From Acidobacteriota bacterium (GTDB lineage: Bacteria; Acidobacteriota; Polarisedimenticolia; Polarisedimenticolales; Polarisedimenticolaceae): a stretch of 64,000 nucleotides of DNA. Under the pieces are notes generated by a model that saw only the letters and a program-made list of their open reading frames with translations, did not search any database and was not told the origin of the DNA. Positions 17,103 to 24,504 of this stretch are shown here, piece by piece. Both the position numbers and the translations under genes were made by a program. Within the stretch, counting starts at the first letter, position 1. Each line of letters begins with the position of its first letter. The DNA lies in the NCBI GenBank assembly GCA_029861955.1, contig JAOTYK010000016.1, positions 1 to 64,000 of the forward strand, read 5' to 3'.

Positions 17103-18056
17103 TCACCAGCTGTGCTGGTAACGAACCTCGAAGTCGCCGGTGCCAGGGTCGACGGCAGGCTGGAATCGTCGCCAGAGTGGAACGGGTTCGTCATCGAGTC
17201 CACGAGACCGATGCGTCACCATCTTGCCGATACTCTGACCCAGGACCGCGCCGGCGATCACATCCGAAGGGTAGTGCCGCTCCAGGCTGACCCGCGAGAA
17301 GGTGATCAACGTGGCTGTGCTGTAAGCGACCACGGAGACCCAGCGTCGCTCGTGAAACTCGCCGGCGATCACCGCCGCCATCGCGAAGGCACCGGCGGCA
17401 TGGCCGGACGGAAAGGAGTCGGTCTCCTCGTGTTCCATGGGACTCGAGATGAAGAACTCCCCGCCGCCATGGTCGTTGGGACGCGCACGCTTTGACACCC
17501 GCTTGAGCACTCCGACGTAGATCGTCGTGTTGATCAGCGCCTCACCGGTCAGGCTGGCGGTGCGCTCGATGCGCTCATTGCCGGCCCAGCGAGAGATGAG
17601 ATAGCTGCTGCCGATCAGGGCCGCGACCGCCCGCCGATCGCCGATCTGGGTCAAAAATTCGTGGGCACCCTTCTGTTCCCCGGAACCCCAATGACCGAAT
17701 CCGGACGAGAGCTGATGGTCGGCGGAGCTGGAGCCCTGCCCCCCCTGGGTGGCCCCGATCACCGACGCCGCCAACGGCACCGTGAACCCGATCCGCCGGA
17801 ATTCCGCCGGCCACCAAGTCGTGATGAGGAACTTCTGGTCCGAGCCCACGCGCTTGAACAGGTTTCGGCGCCAGTATTTGCGATCGGTGCCGGAGGAGGG
17901 GTCGGGATACGAGCCCTGACCCAACTCCGTGCTCTTGAGTGGGTTTTCCGGGGTTTCAGGCGGGGTCCAGGCGGATTCGTCGGCCAGGAGGGGGGTTCCA
18001 AGGGCCAGGCAGAGAAGGGTCAACCCTACGGGAATCCGCCGTCTGTCTTCCCGCAT
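17103..18056 (-). CDS. Exported PAP2-family phosphatase
   Basis: 317 aa with a signal peptide (residues 1-26). The three PAP2 phosphatase motifs are visible: K-R-x-S-K-R-A-R-P, F-PSGH-AAGAFA, and S-R-V-S-L-E-R-H-Y-P-S-D. The PSGH His and the SR-x5-H-x3-D His/Asp are the catalytic residues known for lipid phosphatases and acid phosphatases. Hydrophobic segments around the motifs fit an inner-membrane or periplasmic enzyme acting on phosphatidate, undecaprenyl diphosphate or a related lipid. It converges on the HTH gene; no operon partner. Confidence 0.85.
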   Translation of the reverse strand: MREDRRRIPVGLTLLCLALGTPLLADESAWTPPETPENPLKSTELGQGSYPDPSSGTDRKYWRRNLFKRVGSDQKFLITTWWPAEFRRIGFTVPLAASVIGATQGGQGSSSADHQLSSGFGHWGSGEQKGAHEFLTQIGDRRAVAALIGSSYLISRWAGNERIERTASLTGEALINTTIYVGVLKRVSKRARPNDHGGGEFFISSPMEHEETDSFPSGHAAGAFAMAAVIAGEFHERRWVSVVAYSTATLITFSRVSLERHYPSDVIAGAVLGQSIGKMVTHRSRGLDDEPVPLWRRFQPAVDPGTGDFEVRYQHSW

Positions 18057-18141
18057 CCGGTCACCTCACGGCAATCATAGGGTCGTATTGACCAGAAAAG
18101 CACGCCTGCGCCGAAATCCTCGAATTCCCCATACAAAGCGT

Positions 18142-18172
18142 TTGACGGTGCCTGGATCAATCACGCTAGAAT
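18142..18172 (+). promoter_or_regulatory. Candidate sigma-70-type promoter upstream of the broken OMP gene
   Basis: TTGACG (18142-18147) and TAGAAT (18167-18172) with a 19-base spacer, about 108 bases before the ATG of the disrupted outer-membrane gene. The whole gap 18057-18279 is relatively AT-rich and holds no gene. The spacer is long, so this is a prediction only. Confidence 0.4.
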
Positions 18173-18279
18173 CGCCGCGATTCGACTCTTGAAGCGAGCC
18201 TGGGAACCCAAGAGATTCCATCTAACAGGGCGTTATTGCCACACGGCGGGCCAAATTGGTCTTTGCCACTGGGGGATAC

Positions 18280-18646
18280 ATGAAGAAGTTCGCGTTATGC
18301 ACGGCAGTACGACGAGAACGTCGAGTTCGAGTCGATGAATTACGACTTCAACGTCGCGTTCCTGTATGACTTCACCCCGCACTGGGCGCTGGTCGTCGGC
18401 GGGTCTTACGAGTTCTACGAGGAAGAAAATACCTTCCGTGTGGTCGACATCGACGTGGTGACGCCGGCCAACAACCAGACGATCACCAACCGAGACACGT
18501 GGGATGAGGGTTCCACGCGTCTGCGTGCCGGTGTTCAGATGCGTTACGACCGAATCATTTTCGGTTTTGACGGCACCACGACGGACGGCCGCGACTCGAT
18601 CGATTTTGACGAGGTCATCGTCGCAGCTCGCTTCCAGTTCGACTGA
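18280..18646 (+). pseudogene. Outer-membrane beta-barrel protein gene with internal deletion/frameshift
   Basis: An ATG at 18280 starts MKKFALC..., a typical signal-peptide opening, but the frame then becomes Arg-rich and stops within about 30 codons. In another frame, from about 18305, comes QYDENVEFESMNYDFNV and on to ...VIVAARFQFD at 18646: alternating aromatic strands and an ending typical of the C-terminal half of an outer-membrane beta-barrel. The barrel frame is already coding upstream of its first ATG (18335) and is closed by TGA at 18281. The simplest reading is that an internal segment including most of the signal peptide and the first strands was deleted, joining the start to the 3' half out of frame. 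A strong terminator follows, so the ancestor was a normal expressed gene. An assembly collapse could give the same picture. Confidence 0.6.
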
Positions 18647-18664
18647 TCGTTCCGATTTGGTTTG

Positions 18665-18701
18665 AGGGGGCCCTCACGCTGTGGGGGCCCCTTTTCTTTT
18701 T
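18665..18701 (+). terminator. Rho-independent terminator of the OMP gene
   Basis: Stem GGGGGCCCTCAC / GTGGGGGCCCC with loop GCT, about 12 pairs including G-T wobbles, followed directly by TTTTCTTTTT. It starts 19 bases after the stop of the barrel fragment and separates it from the M28 peptidase gene. Confidence 0.85.
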
Positions 18702-18777
18702 GGCGTCGGTTATTCCCAGCGGTTGCGTTCATCGCCGTGTCCGTTCACAATCCGGTCCGGATCTCTGGAGGACCGCC

Positions 18778-21000
18778 GTGCGCCAACCCAACCGCCTGTT
18801 GCTGCTCGCTGTCGGGCTGACCTTCCTGGCGCCCGTGCTGGCCCAGATCCCGTCGACGGACATCTTTCTGATGGATGTCGTTGCTCAAGACGGCGATGTG
18901 GGCGTCGATCAGGTGCGTCGGCTGACCGACCGGGTCGGCTACGACAATCAGCCGAAGTTCCTGCCCGACGGCAGGTCGATCGTCTATTCCTCCTGGCGCG
19001 ATACCGGGACCGATATCTACCGCATGGATCTCGCGACCGGAGAGACGACCGTGGTCACGGGAACCGCCGAGGGGGAGTACTCGCCGACGCCGATTCCGGG
19101 TCAGAACGCCATCTCCTACGTCCGGGACTATGGCGACCTGAAGCAGCAGCTGTGGAGCGTCAATCTCGATGACGGGTCGTTCAAGCTTCTCCTACCGGAC
19201 GTCAATCCGGTGGGCTACCACGCGTGGAACGGCAGCGATGAGCTTCTCCTGTTCGTGTTGGGCGAGCCGATGACGTTGCAGGTCGCCCGAACGGGGCCCG
19301 GCGCGGGACGTCATCTCGCCGACTCACCGGGACGGGGTCTGTCGCGGATTCCGGGACGCGACCGGATGAGTTATGTCGACAAATCCGCCGAACCCTGGTG
19401 GTTGACGGAGATCGATATCGCAAGCGGCGATCGGCGACCGCTGGTCGAGACACCGACCGATCGGGAGGACTATGCCTGGGCGCCCGACGGGTCGGTCTGG
19501 ATCGCCGATGACAGCCGTCTGTATCGATGGCACGAGGGTGAGAGTGCATGGACGGAGGTCGCAGATCTCGATTCCCATGGAGTCCGTGGCATCACACGCG
19601 TCGCGTTCTCACCGGATGGAGATCGTCTGGTGGTCGTCGGTGCGCGAACCCCCGAGGATCTCGCAGCAGCCTACAGCGAACCGGCGGGACGGATCATCGG
19701 TGCCGCCCTGACCGACACCGAGGGTTGGAAGAACCTGGACCATCTGGCGACGGTGATCGGACATCGGTTGAGCGGCTCGGAGCAGCTCGCGGACGCCATC
19801 ACCTGGGCCGCCACGCAAATGGAGTCCCGGGGTCTTTCCGTACGACTGCAGCCGGTCATGGTGCCCCACTGGGTTCGTGGGGAGGAAAGCGCACGGGTCG
19901 TGACACCGCGACCACGCGCGCTTCCAATGCTGGGACTGGGCATGAGCGTCGGAACCCCGGAGGGCGGTATCACAGCGCCGGTGGTTGTCGTCGAGAGTTT
20001 CGAGGAACTCGAGGCGATGAACCCCGAGGAGATCGAAGGGAAGATCGTCGTCTACGCAGTGGAGTGGATAGGATACGGCGGGACGGTCGCCTACCGTACC
20101 CACGGAGCCTCCCGGGCCGCAGCACTCGGTGCAGCCGCGGTTCTCGTGCGATCGGCGACCTCAAGGAGCCTCGTGACTCCTCACACGGGTGCGCTCCGTT
20201 ATGACGGCGAGCAGCCGAGGATTCCCGCCGCCGCGATCACAGTCGAGGATGCCGAGTGGTTCAAGCGCATGAAGGCTCTGGGTCAGACCATGACCGTCGA
20301 GTTGAAGATGGCGGCCCGAACGCTTCCGGACACCGAGTCCCACAACGTCATCGTCGAGATTCCCGGAGCCGAGCGACCGGAGGAGGTGGTCGTGATGGGT
20401 GGTCACTACGACTCGTGGGATGTGGGAGAGGGCGTCCACGATGACGGCGCGGCGTGCGTCGCCGCATGGCAGGCACTCCAGATCATCGAGGATCTCGGAC
20501 TGCGGCCACGCCGGACTCTCCGGGTCGTCCTCTGGACCAACGAGGAGAACGGCCTGCGCGGGGCGAAGGCCTATCGTGAGGCTCTAAGCGACGCTCAGTT
20601 GGCGAATCATGTCGCCGCCATCGAGATGGACGGCGGGAACGAGAGCCCCGTTGGGTTCGGCCTGGGGCTGCACGGAGTCGATCACAAGGCCGAGACGCCG
20701 GACCCCGAGTACGAGCGTGCCCTTGCGACGATGGAGCAGGTCGTTGGGCTTCTGGCCGCCATCGATGCCGACAGGATGAGTCGTGGTGGCGGTGGAGCCG
20801 ACATCAGTCCGCTGACGAAAGAGGGTGTGCCCGGTATGGGCCTCCGTACCGTTGGTGAACACTACTTCGACTGGCACCACACCCACGCCGATACGCTGGA
20901 CAAGTTGGACCCCCAGAACTTCCGCAAGGCGATCGCCCTGCTGGCCGTGACGGGGTACGTGCTTGCGGATATGCCCGAGCGACTTGTCGATCGTCGCTAG
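18778..21000 (+). CDS. Secreted M28 aminopeptidase-like protein with N-terminal propeller
   Basis: 740 aa from GTG 18778, preceded by GGAGG; an ATG-like start further up would run through the terminator region. Signal peptide to about residue 24. Residues about 25-300 hold TolB/PD40-type propeller repeats (QPKFLPDGRSIVYSSWR, FSPDGDRLVVVG). A linker and PA-like domain follow (about 320-500), then the M28 peptidase core: GGHYDSWD (H543), H-D-D-G-A-A (D555/D556), NEENGLRGA, EMDGG and HHTHADTLDKLDP, the pattern of two-zinc aminopeptidases/carboxypeptidase Q. Probably degrades peptides outside the cytoplasm. Its stop UAG shares the tetranucleotide CTAG with the stop of the convergent amidohydrolase. 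Confidence 0.9.
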   Translation: MRQPNRLLLLAVGLTFLAPVLAQIPSTDIFLMDVVAQDGDVGVDQVRRLTDRVGYDNQPKFLPDGRSIVYSSWRDTGTDIYRMDLATGETTVVTGTAEGEYSPTPIPGQNAISYVRDYGDLKQQLWSVNLDDGSFKLLLPDVNPVGYHAWNGSDELLLFVLGEPMTLQVARTGPGAGRHLADSPGRGLSRIPGRDRMSYVDKSAEPWWLTEIDIASGDRRPLVETPTDREDYAWAPDGSVWIADDSRLYRWHEGESAWTEVADLDSHGVRGITRVAFSPDGDRLVVVGARTPEDLAAAYSEPAGRIIGAALTDTEGWKNLDHLATVIGHRLSGSEQLADAITWAATQMESRGLSVRLQPVMVPHWVRGEESARVVTPRPRALPMLGLGMSVGTPEGGITAPVVVVESFEELEAMNPEEIEGKIVVYAVEWIGYGGTVAYRTHGASRAAALGAAAVLVRSATSRSLVTPHTGALRYDGEQPRIPAAAITVEDAEWFKRMKALGQTMTVELKMAARTLPDTESHNVIVEIPGAERPEEVVVMGGHYDSWDVGEGVHDDGAACVAAWQALQIIEDLGLRPRRTLRVVLWTNEENGLRGAKAYREALSDAQLANHVAAIEMDGGNESPVGFGLGLHGVDHKAETPDPEYERALATMEQVVGLLAAIDADRMSRGGGGADISPLTKEGVPGMGLRTVGEHYFDWHHTHADTLDKLDPQNFRKAIALLAVTGYVLADMPERLVDRR

Positions 21001-22340
21001 GGTGTCGACAGTTCGTTCCGGTGAAGTTTTCCGTCACGCATGATCACCGGTAGAGCATCCTGCGGATAACGTAGCGCGTTGATGTCCGAGAGTGGTTCGC
21101 CGTCGATCAAGACGATATCCGCTTTCCAACCCACCCGAATCTCACCGAAGTTTCCGTGACGATTCAGCTTCCCGCACATGCGAATGATCTCGGCGCTCTC
21201 CGAGGTCGCTTGCCGCATGATCTGTGCGGCGTTGAAGTGCTCGGCGCGAGCGACAAACTCCTGACCGATGTCGCGATGGGTGCCGAAGATGAAGTCGGTG
21301 CCGAAGCCCATTCGGATGCCGTATTTTTTGATCAGCCCGATCAGGGTTGCCTGCCCTTGCTGAACCTGGCGGAGTTTTCGAAGATTCTCGCCGGTAATCC
21401 CGGGAACGTCCTTCGACGGGCTAAAAATAGCCACCTGCGTGCTGATCACGACGTTTTTCTCGGCACACAGTTTTGCCGTCTCTTCGTCAATCAGGAGGCC
21501 GTGTTCGATGACCCGAACACCGTTATCAACGAGTCGTCGGATCGCCTTGGCGGTGTAGGCATGGGCCAGGACGTACGTGCCCCAGTCGCCTGCGGCCTGC
21601 ACGGCGGCACGAATCTCTTCGGGGGAAGGTTGGAGCGTGTGAATCGGGTCGTAGTCGGACGCAACACCGCCGCCACCCATGATCTTGATCTGCGTCGCGC
21701 CGGCTTTCAGATTCTCGCGTACCGCCACGAGCGTCTGGGTGACACCGTCGGCGAGCACCGACAGGCCACCGCCAAGCACCGGATCGCCACGACCGGCACC
21801 GAGGGTCGGATGGGGCGCTTCCGGTCGGCGAAAATCGCCGTGTCCGCTGGTCTGCGAGACGATCGCACCGGAAGGGTAGACCCGCGGTCCGACCAGCAGG
21901 CCGGCCTCGATGGCCTTGGCCAGGTCCGGATGGGTGCCTCCCGCGTCGCGAATCGTCGTGAACCCGCGGTCCAGGTAGTCCCTTGCCGTATCACCGGCGA
22001 CCGCACCGGTGACGAACGGATGGCTGTAGCTCCAGTCTCGCGGTCGAGACATGGTCAGGTGGGCATGAATATCGATGAACCCTGGCGAGAGGACTCGCCC
22101 CTCGCCGTCGATGATCGTCGCACCGGTCGGTGGGGCGATGGGTGTCGTCGAAATCTTGGCGATCGTGTCACCCTGCACCAGGACGTTGCCGGATGTCAGC
22201 GTGGAATCGACACCGTCAAAGATCCTGACGTTCTTGAACAACACGGCGGATTCCTGGGCCACGAGAGGTTGGATCGAGACGCATCCGATCAACAGGATGG
22301 CCAGGGCGCAACCGGTACGAACGAAGGAAGTGTGATTCAT
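20997..22340 (-). CDS. Exported amidohydrolase-family metal-dependent hydrolase
   Basis: 447 aa. N-terminal export signal with a lipobox-like LIGC at about residues 17-20, so it may be a lipoprotein. Amidohydrolase fold: G-x-V-L-S-P-G-F-I-D-I-H-A-H-L metal motif, MGGGGVASD in the middle with lysine upstream, HAYTAKAIRRLVDNGVRVIEHG supplying two His ligands, and GFGTDFIFGTH with the catalytic Asp. Related proteins are annotated as imidazolonepropionase-like or Xaa-Pro dipeptidases. Next to the secreted M28 peptidase it may complete peptide breakdown, but substrate is unknown. Preceded by a 66-base gap to the FAD protein's end. Confidence 0.88.
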   Translation of the reverse strand: MNHTSFVRTGCALAILLIGCVSIQPLVAQESAVLFKNVRIFDGVDSTLTSGNVLVQGDTIAKISTTPIAPPTGATIIDGEGRVLSPGFIDIHAHLTMSRPRDWSYSHPFVTGAVAGDTARDYLDRGFTTIRDAGGTHPDLAKAIEAGLLVGPRVYPSGAIVSQTSGHGDFRRPEAPHPTLGAGRGDPVLGGGLSVLADGVTQTLVAVRENLKAGATQIKIMGGGGVASDYDPIHTLQPSPEEIRAAVQAAGDWGTYVLAHAYTAKAIRRLVDNGVRVIEHGLLIDEETAKLCAEKNVVISTQVAIFSPSKDVPGITGENLRKLRQVQQGQATLIGLIKKYGIRMGFGTDFIFGTHRDIGQEFVARAEHFNAAQIMRQATSESAEIIRMCGKLNRHGNFGEIRVGWKADIVLIDGEPLSDINALRYPQDALPVIMRDGKLHRNELSTP

Positions 22341-22406
22341 GGGAGGCTCCGTGTGGGTGACTACGGAGTCTAACCAGCCGCGGCCGGTCAGGGCAAGTTC
22401 GAACCA

Positions 22407-24032
22407 TCAAGCACGAATTCGCACCAGGTGGACACGCGCGGCCCGAGCCCCGTCGATGGCAGCGCTCATGATGCCGCCGGCGTAGCCGGCCCCTTCGCCC
22501 AGTGGATAGAGGTTCTCGAAGCCGGTGGCGGTCAACGTCTCGCGATCCCGCGGGATCCGCAACGGACCCGAGCTGCGGGACTCGAGCCCCACGAGGATTC
22601 CCGAATCGCCGGCATAGCCGGGGATCTTCCGATCGAACTCCAGTAGGGCGCGTCCGATTGCATCGTAGGCTCGCCCGGGTAGCAACGTGTCGATTCGAGC
22701 GGGGGTCGTGCCCATTCGATAGCTGGAGCGACGCAAAGTTTCGGTGTTCGAACCGCGAATGAAGTCGTCGGCGTGCTGGGCGGGCGCGGTGAAGTCTCCA
22801 CCCCCCGCATCGAAGAACGATCGCTCGAGTCGTTCCTGGAACTCGACGCCGGCGAACGGGCCATCGCCAAATTCACGCGGTCCAAAGGTGGTGACGACGG
22901 CGGCGTTGGCGAACGGTGACGAGTGAGTCGAGTTGCTCATTCCGTTTGTACACAGTTCGCCCGGCGTATTGACACTCGCCACGATTCGACCTCCTGGACA
23001 CATGCAGAACGAGTGAGTCGCGGGCTTATCGTTCCGTGCGCGGCACACGAGGTTGTACGAGGCGGCACCGAGGATCGCCGCTTCCGGCCCCTCTCCGAAC
23101 CGACCGCGATTGATCAACTCCTGGGGATGTTCGATTCGAACGCCCAGTTGGAATGGCTTGGCGGAGACTTCAAGGCCCTGTGCATGGAGGGAGCGCAGCG
23201 TGTCTCTTGCGCTGTGACCCGGTGCGAGGAACAGCGCATCACAAGAGAGGTCGCCGTTGTTCGTTCCTACACCGAGGACCCGAGACCTATCGGGGTCCAC
23301 CAGCAGACGCTCCAGGCGTGTTCGCCAGTGAAATCGAACCCCCTGGTCTACGAGCGTTTCGCGGAATCGCGGCAAGATCTTGTGCAGGCGGTCCGTGCCG
23401 ATGTGTGCCCGAGAGTCAAATAGAATCTCTTCCGGCGCGCCATGATCGACCAGAGTTTGGAGGCACGGGATCTCGAGGGCATCGTCGACACGGGTGTACA
23501 ACTTGCCGTCGGAATAGGTGCCCGCACCGCCCTCGCCAAACAACAGATTGGATTCGCGATCCGGTACCCGCGTGCGGTGGAAACCGGCAAGGTCTCGTGC
23601 ACGCTCCTGAAGCGGTGCCCCTCGATCGATCAGATCGACCCGGACGCCGTTCAACGAGAGCACCATCGCCGCCAGAAGTCCCGCCGGTCCGCTGCCGACG
23701 ACCACGACCCGATGATTCTCCGGATTCACACCCGGGACACTGAAATCGATCACGGGAGGTGTCTCGACGATGGTCCCGGTACGGATCCCACGACTCAGAG
23801 CGGTCGAGCGGAACTCCGCCGGCAGAGCCAGATCGACATGGACGATGAAACGGAGGCGCCGGACCTTACCGCGGCGTCTGGCATCCAGGGATCGACGGGC
23901 GATGCGAAGGCCGACAAGCGACTCGGTGTCGGCGCCAACGGCGGTGGCGGCCAGTGTGCGCAGGCGACTATCCGGCGCATCGACGGGGATCTCGAGACCG
24001 AGAACCCGCCACGTCTGTGTCGAGTGAGTCAG
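22407..24032 (-). CDS. FAD-dependent oxidoreductase (COG2509-like), probable CUG start
   Basis: 541 aa if started at CTG 24032; the first ordinary start, GTG 23753, gives only 448 aa. Translation upstream of that GTG is fully open for 93 codons and reads as conserved-looking protein (RVLGLEIPVDAPD..., RIARRSLDARRR, RRLRFIVHVDL, TGTIVETPPVIDF), matching the N-terminal domain that COG2509 proteins carry before the FAD fold, and restoring their usual length of about 520-560. No ATG, GTG or TTG exists in frame between an upstream TGA and GTG 23753. CTG 24032 lies two bases after the stop of the preceding gene, suggesting coupled re-initiation. The FAD site VVVVGSGPAGLLAA follows at about residue 109; later GEGGAGTYSDGKLYTR and a C-terminal GEGAGYAGGI. 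Reaction unknown. Confidence 0.82.
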   Translation of the reverse strand: MTHSTQTWRVLGLEIPVDAPDSRLRTLAATAVGADTESLVGLRIARRSLDARRRGKVRRLRFIVHVDLALPAEFRSTALSRGIRTGTIVETPPVIDFSVPGVNPENHRVVVVGSGPAGLLAAMVLSLNGVRVDLIDRGAPLQERARDLAGFHRTRVPDRESNLLFGEGGAGTYSDGKLYTRVDDALEIPCLQTLVDHGAPEEILFDSRAHIGTDRLHKILPRFRETLVDQGVRFHWRTRLERLLVDPDRSRVLGVGTNNGDLSCDALFLAPGHSARDTLRSLHAQGLEVSAKPFQLGVRIEHPQELINRGRFGEGPEAAILGAASYNLVCRARNDKPATHSFCMCPGGRIVASVNTPGELCTNGMSNSTHSSPFANAAVVTTFGPREFGDGPFAGVEFQERLERSFFDAGGGDFTAPAQHADDFIRGSNTETLRRSSYRMGTTPARIDTLLPGRAYDAIGRALLEFDRKIPGYAGDSGILVGLESRSSGPLRIPRDRETLTATGFENLYPLGEGAGYAGGIMSAAIDGARAARVHLVRIRA

Positions 24033-24034
24033 TT

Positions 24035-24430
24035 CTACTTGCGGCCGAAGACCAGCAGCTTGGGCCCGGTCTCAAAGCCGACCTGCATCTTGCCGTTGTT
24101 GCGGATCTCGACCACGCTGCCGGCACCGAAGGCCTTGTGTTGGATGATGTCGCCAACCTCGAAGATCGCCGCCATCGAGTACGGCTTGGCGCTTGCAAGA
24201 TCCTCTTCCGCAACCAGAACGGCACCCTTGATGCGTCGCCGACTCTTTGGTTTCTTGGCGGCGGCACTCTTCGGGCGTCGGAACAGATGGCTCTCTTTGC
24301 AGGTGTTGCAGACGACCCGGTTGATATTTCCGTCGGACTTCAGCGTCTCGATGACGCCGGAGCGATCCTCGTCACAATCCTTGCAGTACGCCTCGATTTC
24401 TGTGCCGACCTTGTACTTGGTGGTTGCCAT
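24035..24430 (-). CDS. Small zinc-ribbon plus Tudor/CarD-like nucleic-acid-associated protein
   Basis: 131 aa, ATG start. N-terminal part has two CxxC knuckles (YCKDCDE and VVCNTCKES, about residues 16-45) that can form a zinc ribbon, then a Lys/Arg-rich linker, then about 40 C-terminal residues with VGD-x-I-x-H-K-A-F-G-A-G-S-V-V-E-I...M-x-V-x-F-E-T-G-P-K-L-L, the pattern of the Tudor-like module found at the C-terminus of UvrD/PcrA helicases and in CarD-type RNA-polymerase binders. Inference: binds RNA polymerase or nucleic acid. It lies 74 bases after parC and two bases before the FAD gene. No named family known to me has exactly this pair of parts. Confidence 0.7.
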   Translation of the reverse strand: MATTKYKVGTEIEAYCKDCDEDRSGVIETLKSDGNINRVVCNTCKESHLFRRPKSAAAKKPKSRRRIKGAVLVAEEDLASAKPYSMAAIFEVGDIIQHKAFGAGSVVEIRNNGKMQVGFETGPKLLVFGRK

Positions 24431-24504
24431 CCCGTCTCCCAGACCGCCGTAAGGTGCCGAATTGAGAACAATTTGAGATTCTAGCAGATGGGGTCGGTTG
24501 GCGG

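Noticed and set aside
21156-22373. 405-codon open frame on the plus strand
   Set aside because: Antisense shadow of the amidohydrolase gene.
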